From Darksidea phi (Eukaryota; Ascomycota; Dothideomycetes; Pleosporales; Lentitheciaceae), in NCBI GenBank assembly GCA_030770425.1, contig JASJFT010000150.1, positions 47,397-111,396 on the forward strand: a DNA stretch of 64,000 nt, in the 5' to 3' direction. The position numbers and the translations under genes are program-made. The stretch's first letter is position 1, and every line of letters starts with the position of its first letter. Under the pieces are notes generated by a model that saw only the letters and a program-made list of their open reading frames with translations, was not told the DNA's origin and searched no databases. Below are positions 21,638 through 33,612 of the stretch, one piece after another.

Positions 21638-22289
21638 AGGGGGCGAGGCGTTGTACATATTACAGAGGTAGATTCAACCAGATCGAGTAGTGCAAAGGCG
21701 CAATTTATTCCTTTCTGTCAGTGGTTCGCTATCTGATTGGCACGGTTTTCCTGCCAAAGTTGAACCATCCTTAAACAGAAATGCTGGACATATTCCGAAC
21801 GAGTTCTGTAAACACCTCTCTGCCCTTCTACGCGATTTGCACGATGCAATTATTTTTGATATACCATCCGAATTCTGCTATCGTCATCCCGAGCGCAGCT
21901 GGATCGTGATCGTTCTAGACCTCCCCATTGGTCCTAGGACATGTATGCTCCAGTCCTCAACCTTGAACGCGATGCGACACTCCAAATTGCGCTGTTCACT
22001 ATTAGACCAGACGGTGGCGGCTACAAGCGAAAGCATGCCAGATGCAAAAGACTACGAATCGGTGCCAAAACGGGAACCAAGAGAAGAACAGGGCAAAAAA
22101 TCACAGCAGAGGAGAAATGTGAAGTTGTAAGCCCTTAATTGACGCTCGTGAGCCGCCCACCCATCACTGTGGGAATATAGTACAGCTCTGGTATTGGAAC
22201 CCTATGAAAAGCCGTGAAACCGGAAACCCAATCCGAACCCCATTATCATGAAATCAAAACACCGATCCGCGCCGAAAAAAGGAAACCGC
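21638..22289. other. Intergenic region between convergent NDUFB9 and H2A
   Basis: About 650 bp of 3' sequence for two convergent genes. Open frames here lack ATG starts or recognisable content; nothing is called. Confidence 0.5.
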
Positions 22290-22882
22290 TTAGAGCTCCT
22301 GTGAGGGGCCCTTGCCTGGCTTGGCGGTCTTCTTGGGAAGCAGGTCTGAAGCAGTCAGTACATGCGCGATAGACATGAAGGCGAATAACATACTCTGGTG
22401 AATGTTGGGAAGGACACCACCCTGGGCGATGGTGACGTGGCCGAGTAGCTTGTTCAGTTCCTCGTCGTTGCGGATGGCGAGCTGGAGATGACGGGGGATG
22501 ATACGCGTCTTCTTGTTGTCGCGGGCGGCGTTGCCAGCCAACTCGAGGATCTCAGCCGCGAGATACTCGAGGACAGCGGCGAGATAGACGGGCGCACCGG
22601 CACCAACACGCTGAGCATAGTTGCCCTTGCGGAGCAGACGGTGGACACGACCAACGGGGAACGCAAGACCAGCCTTGGACGAGCGACTGATGACGAGTTA
22701 GTGATGATGTAACACAAACGGAAAAAGACGCGTCAAAGCAAAACAAAAGACGCGTCAAATAGGCAAGAGATGGAAGGCGCAAAGGGCACGCGATGCGAAG
22801 ACAATGCTGCGATGGGGAGGACTCACGATTGGGCGCTGGACTTGGAGCCGCTGGCCTTGCCTCCGGATTTGCCGCCAGTCAT
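22290..22882 (-). CDS. Histone H2A
   Basis: Core histone. Exons are 22882-22827, 22686-22394 and 22345-22290, giving 134 aa. The histone fold is complete ([19 protein letters not shown] ... [20 protein letters not shown] ... [19 protein letters not shown]), including the acidic-patch residues. The tail ends in [10 protein letters not shown], so the DNA-damage phosphorylation site SQ[E/D] of H2A.X is part of the canonical histone, as is usual in fungi. The first intron is 140 nt, the longest seen among the conserved genes here. The gene is divergent from H2B. Confidence 0.98.
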
Positions 22883-23330
22883 TTTGGTAGAGTTTTGCGG
22901 TGGGGTTAGAACTGAGTGTAGAAGTTCTGGTGAGATGGAGGTGGTGCGGCAGCGTCGAGTTGGCGGGCGTGGAGTCGAGAAGATGGATGGGAGATGGGAG
23001 GCAAGACGTCGGGGCGGGCGGCCAGCTTATAAGGACGTGTTGTGGTGCGCGAGATCAACCAGGCTCACTAGCGCGCCCGGCGCTGCCACAGATCACAGTC
23101 GCGGCTAAGCGAGCCACTGGGCAGTCTGCACGGGCCATGCCTGCCGTCGCCGGATCACAACATCGAGCGCGCTCCCCATAAGAAGCGCGTCCCCCGCCCA
23201 CCGACGTTCTTCTCTCCTCCATCTCCCGACTCACCACCCACCACCGACCCATCTCCCGCATCTCACCCGCAGCCCAGCTTTACGATCCATTCGCCCTTCT
23301 CATCCAATTTTGCCCTCCAAACCTACCAAA
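22883..23330. promoter_or_regulatory. Bidirectional histone H2A/H2B promoter
   Basis: 448 bp between the two histone starts. A near-palindromic TATA-type element CTTATAAG lies at 23026-23033, about 145 bp upstream of the H2A start. A pyrimidine-rich stretch precedes H2B, typical of fungal leaders. S-phase co-regulation is expected from the gene pair. Confidence 0.6.
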
Positions 23331-23911
<581 letters not shown>

Positions 23912-24528
23912 AGGTCGCGTCCGACAAGCGGGGTTTCATTGGGTTTCTTCCTTCGTCCTTGTTTGGATGAAGTCGGTTATGGGGTCGGTGTTCATGGGTT
24001 CATTTAATGCGATCATGGGACGGTTTTGTCTTCGTGGACCGTGAGTCTTACGGTCTAGCTACGGGGTCCGATATCCGAGGGTGTACATTATACCTCACAG
24101 GAACGAATCAATTCTTTCCACTTCACCTTTACTTCTGTTGTGAACTCTATTTTCTCTAGCTTTTGCCTTCGCTCCCTTGGTGTCACGGGTTGAGCCAAAT
24201 GTAGCGCCACGTTTAGCACCATCGCACAGTTCTTTGTCCATCGCCGTTCGAGGGCGAGAACGCGCTCGAAACGCGGAAGCCCAAGTACGCTGCTTTTGCG
24301 CCTGGTGAGGGGCAAACTCATTTGATTTTCCGCACTTGCGCCTGTAGAGATGCGGAATTTGCGGACATATCTATCCAAACTCCAGATACCCTATGCAGTA
24401 CACCCAAGCCCGATCAATCGTATAACGCCGAAAAGACCCATCAGGCAGCTATCATGATCCTTGTGGCGAGGAAGACGTGATAGGGCCCCATGCATTACCC
24501 TACTTGTCCTTATTTCACGACCCACAGC
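23912..24528. other. Intergenic region between convergent H2B and atg4
   Basis: About 620 bp holding the 3' ends of two convergent genes. A 96-codon minus-strand frame (24088-24378) has no ATG at its start and no recognisable content, so nothing is called. Confidence 0.5.
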
Positions 24529-25941
24529 CTATAGCAGCCCGTCCTCATCAAAACTCTCCACCTCATCCACTGCACTTGCTCTCTCCTGCCCCCTTGGCGG
24601 CGGCTCCGACTCGCTAACATGCACAATGCTTTTGCCCTGGACACTAACCACACCCTCTTTCCAGCTATCGAAATCGGCCTCGTCGCGGATAAGGAAGGCG
24701 ATGAGCATGGAGGGGTCCATTTCGCGTATCTCGATGCGGCGGAGGCGGCGCGTGTGGCAAGTGGCAATGTCCTCGGCCGAGTAGGAGAGGGGGTCTTCGT
24801 GGTAGGGAAGAGAGGGACGTGTCGTGTGCGGGTCAAAGTAGAAGAAGTTGTTGCCTTGGTTGCCGACGAAGTAGTGGGATGCTGACGGGCGGCCGCTAGG
24901 GGGAGTCAGTACTGTAGGGACGGCAGACACGGAGACGGCGACTCACCCTGCGATTCCGACAGACTGCCGCATCTGTAACGCAGACTTCAAGGCTTCCCAG
25001 TACACGGGCGTGATCTTGTCGATTCCTAGCCGGGTGCCTACGAGGATGAGGGTGGGCTGGAACTTGCCATGGTCGTCAACAGCAATCTCCTTCAGCTTGC
25101 TCTCGTACACATCGGCGCCATCGCCCGACATGTAGACTCTCAAGCCCGCAGACTTGTATTGATTGACCAGATCCTGGATGCACCGTGCTGTTGCGGACGG
25201 GCCAAACCATTCGCCAGGGTATTTACCACATACTGCGGCGCCGTGCTGTACGAAGCGGTGTATCGAGAAGGGCGCCTTGGGGTCGTCGGCAAACAGAGAG
25301 AGGATGGAGCGGTCACTGTGCTGGTCCGGCCCCGCGTGCTGCAATCTCCAGTCTGCTCCTGTTAGTTCTCATTCGTGGATGGCTCCAGGCAGACACGTAC
25401 CCCGCCCTAGGCGTAGACACAGCAGCGCGTTTGCCAGAATACACTGTCCCGAGCGAATCATGCACCCAAAGCCGGTGTCTGACGTGAAGGCGCTCTGTGC
25501 TAGGTTCTGTACCCGCACCATGAAGCTCATGGCCGACGTCGCCTTCCGGTCCGAGCTTCTCTGTATGGGCGAGAAGCCCGAACGGTATGTCATCCAGATA
25601 CGCGACTCGAAGTCGTCTAGGAAGGGCTGTGGCCAGCCCCCGTACTGCCTTGGGTCTTCGCCGTTTGCCGCCTCATTTCGCTGCGCTTCGTCTAGGCTGG
25701 TACGTATCCAGCTGTCGTCTTCTGTAGCACCCGTCCGTTCGGCGTGCGGTGTAGGGGAGGGAGAGGCTGCCGGTGGGGTATTCGCTGCGTCGTTGGGTGC
25801 GGGCCGCGGCGACGGCGGGGGCGGGGGCTTAGGGTCGTACTGCTGGCCTAGACACCATATGGGCGAGCTTCCGTCGTTGCTCGGTAGGGGATCGTATAGG
25901 GTGCGGAGAATGTGGCGGCCCACGCGCTCGATGTCATTCAT
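24529..25941 (-). CDS. atg4: Autophagy cysteine protease Atg4
   Basis: Processes the C-terminus of Atg8 and later removes it from phosphatidylethanolamine. Exons are 25941-25401, 25352-24947 and 24895-24529, giving 437 aa. The peptidase C54 landmarks are present: catalytic Cys at about 160 (TSDTGFGCMIRSGQ), the LGIDKITPVYW block, and the Asp-Pro-His of FYFDPHTTRP. The segment HRFVQHGAAVCGKYPGEWFGPS lies between them as in other Atg4 proteins. The C-terminus ends ESFDEDGLL, an acidic tail like the Atg8-interaction region of relatives. I start at the ATG reading MNDIERVG; the frame is open a little further upstream but only with non-ATG codons. Divergent from the Sqs1 gene. Confidence 0.94.
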
Positions 25942-26384
25942 GGCGGTTGGGTATTGCTCTGGAGGCACTAGGTAACGCTGTCTAGAGGCGGAGATTAGTT
26001 GTGGACCATGGCTAACAAGTTGACAGAAGAAGACGGCAGAGGCGGTGGTGGTGGTGGAGCTGCGGAGTGCGGGCAGCTAGGGCTGAGGTCATGGTCATGT
26101 TGCCTGCCGCGGGGAGCGAGGGGTCACAGAGCTTCAAACACGCGTCATTCACGGGGGGAGCATGGCAGACTGGACGATTGAATGCGCGTGTTCAATATTC
26201 GGCGTTTGGAGGTCCATTAATACACAACGATAACTCAATCAATACCACAAGCGGCTATCGTGGTGTTCGCACGGTAGACGCCCCCGCCGCCGCTCGACGT
26301 ATCCACCACTTCTGACTCTCCGTGCGCCCTTTCGCATCTCCCTTCCCTTCCCTCTCCCATCCCCCCTCCCTCTACACCACCGCC
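25942..26384. promoter_or_regulatory. Divergent promoter region atg4 / Sqs1
   Basis: 443 bp between two start codons. The segment next to the Sqs1 start is a pyrimidine-rich leader (CTCCC/CCTTCCC repeats) common in constitutive fungal genes. No other feature is seen. Confidence 0.4.
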
Positions 26385-28864
26385 ATGGCGCGCAAAAAGA
26401 CCAAGGGCAAAGCCAAAGATCGTCCCAAACCGACTCCGCGCTGCACGCAACCGCACGCGAGATGGCTTCCGTGGCAAGGGCGCGCGTGGGCGCAATGGGA
26501 CGGTACGGCAGCTGTTTGCGCCTTCCTAGCTACCTTTGTTGACCTTTCCCCGCAGAAACGGGGGCAAACAGATTCTCACTTGCCGACGAGGCCCACTTCA
26601 CGTCCGGCCACCGCTCGACCGCGTTTGACGCTGGCAAGAAGCTCCGCCATATGCCCATTTCCTTCGTCAGTGCAGGCTGTCTGGAGGGTACCATCAAGGA
26701 CAAGGCCCCCGACCTTCTCGAGCCCCCGCCCTCTTCGCCGCTCAACCCGGATGCCCTCGCTCAGATGACGATTCGCAGCCCCTCCCGCTCGCCCTCTGTC
26801 TCCTCAGTCGCGTCCAGCGCGTCGAGCGAGGAGATTGTCGTCTTCAGAGGCCGTAGCCACACCCCGCTCAACCCCGCCCCTACAATGTCGGCCGCTGATT
26901 CTGGACGTCATGTCCCAGAGGAGATGCCGGCTGCCCATGTGGCCCAGGCCGCTGCTTCTTCCATCACTGCAGCCACGGCCGCTACCTCCGAGCACGATAC
27001 GTCTTCTGTCGGCACACCCCAGCTCACCGGTCCCTCGTCAGATGAGCAGAATTCCCTCCACGCCCACGCCACAGTACCGTCCCCGGAGGGTAATTGGGGC
27101 GCGCAGGCGACGACGGCCGATTCACGGACAAGCGCTTCCGTCGGACCTGACGCAACCCCCGCCCCTAAGTCTTCTGAAGCTCTTCAAGATGGCTCTGATG
27201 TTGACTCGGATACCAACAGCGTCAACGACGCCGTGTTCGAAAAGCGCCGAGGAGGCAAGCCGATCTGGCAGGGTCGCACCACGGAATGGACCTCGAGAAG
27301 CAAACCAGGTATTGGGTGGCTTCCGGTGCGAGATCGGCCGGATATGGATGAGTTCTTGCGTGGCGAGGTGGATCCCAAGAAAGCGGCCATGGATGACTAC
27401 ATGCAGAATGTTGAAGCGTTTGGCTTGACCGAAGAAATGATGGCATCTGCTAGCTTCTCCCGCCGTGAGATGGACCTGGATGCCGGTAGCCACAATGATT
27501 GGCAGGAGTCTGATCCGGATCAGTCACAGAGCCAGGGCATGGAAGATGATGACTGGAACTCTGATACCCTACGAGATCTCGATGGAATGAGCACCTCCTC
27601 AGATGTTCCGGGCAATGTCGCCCTCATTCTCAACAAACGATATCGGACGAGCGGTCTGCAATACCTGGTTGTGTACCAAGGCTCGACGCCGGATGATGCG
27701 CGTTGGCTGTCTGCAAGCTCCCTGAAGAGCCCTGCAAATTGGACTCTCATCCAGAAATTCGAGACCGACCTCCTTGCACGCCCTCAGCCCTCGATGTCTG
27801 AGAGCGATAGTGATGCCGAATTCTACGAAGACGAGGAAGTAGAGTCGGATGAAGATGGCGAAGAACTCGATGATGAGACGATTGCAAGAGTGCTACAGAA
27901 GCAAGAAGAGTTGGGACTGGGCTCGGATGAACTGTTACTGCATGCTGCCGACGAATACTTTGGTAGACCCGTTGGTCGAAGCGCAAGAGCTCCTCTAGGA
28001 GCGTTCGGCCGGCCGAGCAAGAGACGCCAACACGGGGTCGGTGGCGGAAGACGTTCAATGCCGGCCTTCCCCTCCGCAGCTGCCATGGCAGATGCACTTG
28101 ACATGGACCCCTACGGCGCTTTCGATATCATGGACACTGAGCGGCCGTCGCTCAGGCCAGTGAAGAAGGGTCGCCGTGGTCAGATGCCACCAGAGCTTGA
28201 GGACTCCGACCTGAACGACCAGCTTCGGGCAACCTGGGACGCCGACCGCGACAAAAAGCGACTGAAGAAGGCCGAGCGCGAGGACCTGCGGAAGCTAGGT
28301 TTACTGGGTCGCAAAGGCAAAGCACCGGACCTCAGCGTCAAGTATAAGGATGGCTTGGACATGATGGAAGTGATGGAAGATATCCGCGGCTTCATACGCT
28401 CAGAGATGCTAACGCTTTCGCTTCCTCCAATGGAAGCCCATCGACGTGCGATCGTTCACCAGGTTGTAAGCCAACTTGGCGTCAAATCCACGTCGCGCGG
28501 GGACGGCGCCGGCCGCTTCACCGTGCTATCCAAAACACGTCGTACTGTGACGGTCGATGACGGTACCTTTGATGCAATTCTTGAGCAACCTAAATTCAAG
28601 CGTCGCTTGCTAACTGGTGCATACCCACCTCGTCAAAAAGGTCCAAAGGCGCAGAAGGCGAAGAAGGCTCGCCCGACGGTAGGGTACAAGGACGGCGATA
28701 TCGTTGGTGCTTCTGCTCCTGAGCTTGGTCCTGAGAACAAGGGTCGGGCTTTGATGGAAAAGATGGGCTGGAGCAAGGGCATGGCGCTCGGCGCTCATGA
28801 CAACAAGGGTATACTTCATCCGATTGCTCATACCGTGAAGACGAACAAGGCGGGATTGCAGTAA
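26385..28864 (+). CDS. Sqs1/Pfa1-type G-patch and R3H protein
   Basis: Cofactor of the DEAH helicase Prp43 in ribosome biogenesis and splicing. Exons are 26385-26502 and 26556-28864, giving 808 aa. The start reads MARKKTKGKAKD, common in this family, and exon 2 opens with NRFSLADEAHFTSGHRST. A long acidic, Ser-rich middle contains an acidic block (EDEEVESDEDGEELDDE). The R3H domain lies at about residues 645-715 (DIRGFIRSEMLTLSLPPM ... HQVVSQLG), and the G-patch ends the protein (LMEKMGWSKGMALG, about 770 onward). In exon 1 the reading frame carries four Trp while another frame reads an Arg/Gly-rich peptide; the phase of exon 2 supports the frame given. Confidence 0.9.
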
Positions 28865-30017
28865 TATGACAAGGCCCGTCGATGGCGTCTTCGCATCGTA
28901 TAGGCTGGGCTTGTCGATAGGAATGGTTTTGCTGGACTACAGTCTGCGTTGAGATTCGTGTTCAGCGGTTTCCAGACTGTACGATAGCGTTGAACTTCTA
29001 TTGTCGTCGCGCTCATTCTTCCTTGAGGATGTTGACGTCTTATTTTCTCCTTGGAGGGTAGGCTCTCACGTAGCTTCACTGCATATATTGCGTTGTATGT
29101 TATGGTATTCGATGGAGGTTTACTCGGCTAGGTCACGGCTGATTTTGCATGGTCATCATGATCACGGACGATGGCCCTAGAATCCCACTATGGGTCGTTA
29201 CCATTTGATGGCGATTCGGCGTACGGTCGGTAGCATCTCGTTGACGGATACCTTTTGCACTCTTCATAGATGACAAGCCTCAAGGCGCGTTGACGTTAAC
29301 CAAACACTTATCACACATCATTTGTCTTACTCTTGTGGTTGCCCATGTCCCATAGAACATCTGTATCGCTCATAGATTACTTTCCGCGAATCACGTAGCC
29401 CGTAAGATGCAGTGCACTTGATCCAAGGCAGCCGAATTCGGTAAGCCTTTGAGTGTGAAGGTAGGCATATGAATCGAACAATATTAGCATGCAACCTCTT
29501 TGCTTGTCGGTCTTTGCGAGCAGTGTCATTTCTAGAGTCTATACCTAGTCTCCGTGCTCTGTATTGCGTTTTTCCATCTATTGTGTCGATGCAATGCCAC
29601 TTGAGAGCGCTCGCGATTTTCGCGATTAACATATTGCATCTCAATTGAAGAAAAAATCATTACGAACGCACAACGTCTCGATAAGCGTCAAAACTAATAA
29701 TAATGCATGTCGACGACTTATAAGTATCTAGTTGATATATTTTTCAAAGATGAATTCTCAAATCGACTGAAGGAGGTACGGCCTTATAGCGCTACAGGTG
29801 TCGGGTGAATGCATTGAGAGTCACACATGTCTTACAGCACAACTATATCGGATCAAAACGCATGTAATGGGTTTGTCTAATGGTGCTGTGCCGTTTATAC
29901 TGGGTATAACAAGAGCAAAGTAGACTAGTGGTGACTTGAATAAGACGATGTGGTCGATAACCCGCCGCAGCACCTTCCCCCCCACGCCAAATGCCACTAG
30001 ATAGTTATAAAGAGCAT
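28865..30017. other. Intergenic region between convergent Sqs1 and TBCC genes
   Basis: About 1.15 kb. It becomes modestly AT-richer towards 29600-29760. No frame with a credible start, splice partner or known motif was found; only 3' regions of the two convergent genes are expected. Confidence 0.5.
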
Positions 30018-31167
30018 TCATCCCGCCGTGGCTGGGCTTTCAAGTACCATGACCGCTTGTAAGATATCATCCGAGCTCATTCCGTGTTCGCCGGGTATGG
30101 TGACTCTCCACACCTCCTCCTTGATGCGGTCTGCTTCGGACAGAAGGCTAAAATGTGGACTTGGCTCGGCTTTTAGCCACGCGAAGTCGTCGATTTGGTC
30201 GTATTGGTTTGGTGTTTGCGAGATGTCTCGTGGGACCTGTATCGAGTAAGCTTCATGCTGCATTAGAGCCACGATACAATAGGGATATTCGTACGTATGC
30301 GCTAGGCATCGGTGCAAACCGTATGCCCTTGCAATCTTCAATGATGGGCCGACTGGAACAATGTAGGTACACGTCGACATTCTTGGAACCGTGCATGCGG
30401 AATTGCCGACATGCTGTTACTAAGACGCTGTTCTCGACGCCCGTGACATGTACCGGTCCCGCGACTTGTCCGCAGACTACCAAAGAGTGCTTGATATTTT
30501 TCAGCGTCAGGGTTGCGAAAGGGCGGCCGTCGGTGGTCGGAGACGAGAGATGGACAACGCTGCGACGGAGATTCGATACCGTCGCCGAGTTCGCTGCAGG
30601 TGAGGACGAAGCAGGAAGGATTATGTGCGAGCCGGTGTGGTTCGAGATGGTCACGCCAGCTTCGCCCTTCGAGCTCGACGTTTCCAATTCCCTCTTCTCT
30701 TCGCCCGGACTCATCCTCTCCAACGGCGTAGGCGCAAACCCACTGCTTGCCCCAGAGTCGGCTCCACTTCCCACTCGGCTCTCCCCCCCACCGCACGGCA
30801 TCGCCAAACCCCCCTTTGACATCTCGGCTGCATTAGTCACACTCATGGCACTGTTGTTCTTGCGTGCCGTCTTGAACTGGAACTTCTTCGGCGGCGCAAA
30901 GGTACTCCGTATGCCCTGCAGTTTTTCTGACAGGGCTTTGATGGTGTCGGCGCATGTGCGCTGGTCATAGGCGGGGATGTACGAGGACGCGTCTTTTACC
31001 TCGTGGGAGAGGCGGTTGATGCCCGCGAGGCAGTGGTCTACGGCTTCGGCGCGTTCGCCGCCAGTGAAGGACGTGGTGGAGAGGCGCTCCATCTGTTCTT
31101 GGAGGGCCGTAACTTCATGCTGAAAGTTGCGAAAGAAGCGCTCCTTCAACCCCGCTTCCGATGCCAT
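30018..31167 (-). CDS. Tubulin-binding cofactor C (TBCC)
   Basis: Tubulin-folding cofactor that stimulates GTP hydrolysis by beta-tubulin in the cofactor complex and releases native dimers. Exons are 31167-30295 and 30236-30018, giving 363 aa. The N-terminal helical region (LKERFFRNFQHEVTALQEQM) matches the spectrin-like TBCC N domain. The C-terminal beta-helix TBCC/C-CAP domain contains GQVAGPVHVTGVENSVLVTACRQFRMH-type sequence, including the QFR arginine required for GAP activity in relatives. The end reads NQYDQIDDFAWLKAEPSPHF, also diagnostic. I use the first ATG (MASEAGLKERF); codons upstream in frame lack an ATG. Confidence 0.92.
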
Positions 31168-31387
31168 CTTTTTTCTAGCGAGGCGATGCCATGTTTGCGT
31201 CGTTTGCTGGCGAGGGTCAGAGCGAGGTCGAGCTTCATGGTGGGGTAATGGCAGATGACGGGGGTGCACGAGCCTAGGGTGAAGGGAAACGACATCTGGA
31301 CGGACTCTAGCAAAACCAAGGCTATGTAATTGTCGCGTGTAATTTATTGGAACTCAAACTCCTGGACCCCTTCTCTCTCGACACACT

Positions 31388-31606
31388 ATGGCATACATCC
31401 CTCTCCCCAGCAGTTTCCACTCCTCCAGCTTCTCCGACACTCTGCGTACCACGAAAGCGTCGCTGCATCCCCAATCACGAAAACACGATCCCTCCTCTCC
31501 GCCCCCTCGGCGCAATACCCACTTTACTATCACCCCTCGCCCGGAAAAGGACCCTGTTCCTCAAATTGTGCGTGACTGGACTCAGAAAGCGCGGCCTTCC
31601 CGGTAG
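31388..31606 (+). CDS. Short hypothetical protein, possibly a truncated gene
   Basis: 72 codons from an ATG 220 bp upstream of, and divergent to, the TBCC start. The peptide is Ser/Pro/Arg-rich at first and ends PRPEKDPVPQIVRDWTQKARPSR. I recognise no family. It runs into the 3' end of the HET-domain relic on the other strand, so it could be a gene cut short by that sequence, or chance. Low confidence. Confidence 0.25.
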   Translation: MAYIPLPSSFHSSSFSDTLRTTKASLHPQSRKHDPSSPPPRRNTHFTITPRPEKDPVPQIVRDWTQKARPSR

Positions 31607-32830
31607 AGATCAGCGGTAGAAGGATGCAGCATAAGCAAACGAATCGATGCATCATACAGCTCCAGTTCAGGCTCAAAGACTGTTGGAAGAGGAGAGGGCC
31701 CGCTTGTTTCAACGACATGGTCCCAGTTCTCCCTCCAGCCGAGAAGATTATGCTGCTCTGGGGAAGTCTCGGGACCTGAGTCATAGAGCAGATGTCTCTG
31801 AGCGCAGAAACGGAGAAAGAAAGTGAGAGTACCTCGTGTTTTGCTGTTTGAGAACTGGAAGCGATGGTTCGAGTGGAAGACTGCGAGACTAGTGTAGAGC
31901 ATAGTAAAGAACTCATCGTCGGGAGTTAGGGGAATGATGGCCGGCCGGTATATGGAACGGTTGAGATCGTTGGGTCTAAGATCCTAAGGCGTCTGTGCTA
32001 CTTGCTGGACTGTTTCGAGAATCGGTCCATGGATGGGTAGGATGCCGGGCCGAGAGAAAGACCACTTTGCTGGGAGCGAGCCAGCAAGACTGTAGCCGTT
32101 GTACCATAGTCTGGGCCCATGCGGCAAATTACCAAGAGTCGGTACCCAGGAGGGAAAGCCGCTCCGGGAGAAGTACTTGCCGTGGCTGGCGAAGGTGAGC
32201 ATCTCGAGAGGATTGAGCTCGGGAATGTCGTCTCGGCTCACTTGGACGACGCTTTCGGACGCGTCGTCGTTTGGTCGAAAGCTTTTAGTAGCAATTGTGC
32301 AGCTTCGGGCGTGAGGCTCATGAAAGCGCCATAAAGACCTTCCCATACGATGTTCTGCATACCGCAAGACATTTGAACGTGTTTTGCTTGACTCGTCTCC
32401 TGCACTATCCACACACGTTGGAACCATTGGCGATGAATCAGTGACGCGAAAGATTCCCACTCAGGAAGCGTGATAGGATACTCATGGCTTTCGGTCCGTA
32501 TCCCTGGATTCCGTCGTCAATACGAACCGACACCAGTTCAGGAATGTGCCGCTCATGCCTCGAGTGCCCGACGATGGCCAGATCAGGGTCGTAGTTGTTT
32601 TCCAGGCCTTTGTATCTGGCAGCGTGCAATGATGCAGTCTTCTTCACGGCCTGAGCTGCTGGCTTAGTCTTTTGTCTTCTAGCCCTAGCCGGACATGGAC
32701 CAAGGCTGCTTGACGATAGATGCGACCCATAAGGTTGACTTGCGCCTGTTTTTCTTCCTCCTTGGATTGGTTGATACAAAGAGCGTCGATCCAGATATAT
32801 TGCAGTCTTTCGGCGCTTCGGTTCGGATTG
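31582..32830 (-). pseudogene. HET-domain (heterokaryon incompatibility) pseudogene
   Basis: Pieces of a HET protein lie in order but in different frames. Around 32800-32690 the hallmark YIWIDALCINQSKEEEKQAQ is followed by VNLMGRIYRQAALVHVRLG. The frame then meets a stop near 32648. The next piece continues one frame over, and from about 32470 a third frame reads LPEWESFASLIHRQWF and QRVWIVQE, the second HET hallmark, before another stop near 32245. A last piece carries PSWVP, the usual post-HET motif, and has an internal stop near 31985. The N-terminus is missing. Several independent lesions make this a dead gene rather than an intron-rich one. Living relatives trigger cell death after non-self fusion. 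Confidence 0.8.
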
Positions 32831-32936
32831 CGGCTTACTGATCCTAGTGTTAGCCTGCGAGCACTTAGCGTTCCCGGTATGGAAGTTCTACTGCAACAAG
32901 AGTAAGAAAGCTGTCAGATCTGGCACCTTTTATCCC

Positions 32937-33600
32937 TCAAGATTTCCGCGCATTCATCAAACCTCTCATACGACTCACGTCAAGAGGTATCGAGCCCTGC
33001 TTATTCTCCGCACCAATATTGGCCCCGCCACCCAGTATCAAACTCACGAGATGTGCAGACTCGTGAAGGCCGCTTCATGCAGTGCGCCATCTCCATCTGT
33101 GTCAGCGGCAGTGATATCAGCCCCCAATTGTACCAGGATCTCCCCGGCTTCGAAAGCGCCGCAGCAAATTGCGACGTTGAGGGCAGTCCTTTGGTGGTGG
33201 TTTCGTTGGTGCAGACCTGCTCCTCTATCACTGAGCGGTTGGACTAGTTTGACGTTGTTGCAAGCAGTTATGGACACTGGTGGCGTGTTTTTAATTGTAG
33301 AAGGTTGATCGATGAGAGCGCCAGAGTCCAGCAACAGGGTAACGGTGGTAGAAGATCCAGAGGTTGCGGAACAATGCAATGGCGTTTTGCCTTGGTCATT
33401 TGTGACACGCGCATTGGCGCCGCGATCGAGCAGTTCTCCGACAACAGGCACGGACTGTCTCCAGGATGCCATGTGTAGAGGTGCACATTGATTCACAGTC
33501 GTCCTCAGTGTGGGCACTGTCACATCCCACACCGGCAAGGGTAAAGGCACACTAGGAAAGAGCGTCGATACTTGGTACAATTCGATCCATATATACACGA
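32937..33600 (-). pseudogene. Ankyrin-repeat gene remnant with frameshift
   Basis: The minus strand encodes several ankyrin repeats: APLHMASWRQSVPVVGELLD, then GKTPLHCSATSGSSTTVTLL, then GEILVQLGADITAADTDGDG. There is no ATG or splice site giving a proper N-terminus before it meets the end of the NDUFA11 gene. At about 33045-33060 the frame stops, but the next frame continues the repeat pattern (AHLVSLILGGGANIGAENKQG) to a stop at 32937. A one-base indel therefore broke the last repeat. It lies directly upstream of the HET relic on the same strand; both may come from one or two lost NLR/HET-type genes. Confidence 0.65.
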
Positions 33601-33612
33601 GCTTAATGTAGC

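Noticed and set aside
21690..22138. Open frames between NDUFB9 and H2A
   Set aside because: They start at non-ATG codons or lack any known motif, and lie in the shared 3' region of convergent genes.
24088..24378. 96-codon minus-strand frame between H2B and atg4
   Set aside because: It starts at a non-ATG codon, and no family or splice partner was found.
25163..25975. Plus-strand open frame of 270 codons
   Set aside because: Antisense to atg4, where GC-rich third positions leave the other strand open. The atg4 reading has all catalytic motifs.
30155..30970. Plus-strand open frame of 271 codons
   Set aside because: Antisense to the tubulin cofactor C gene; no domain is recognisable.
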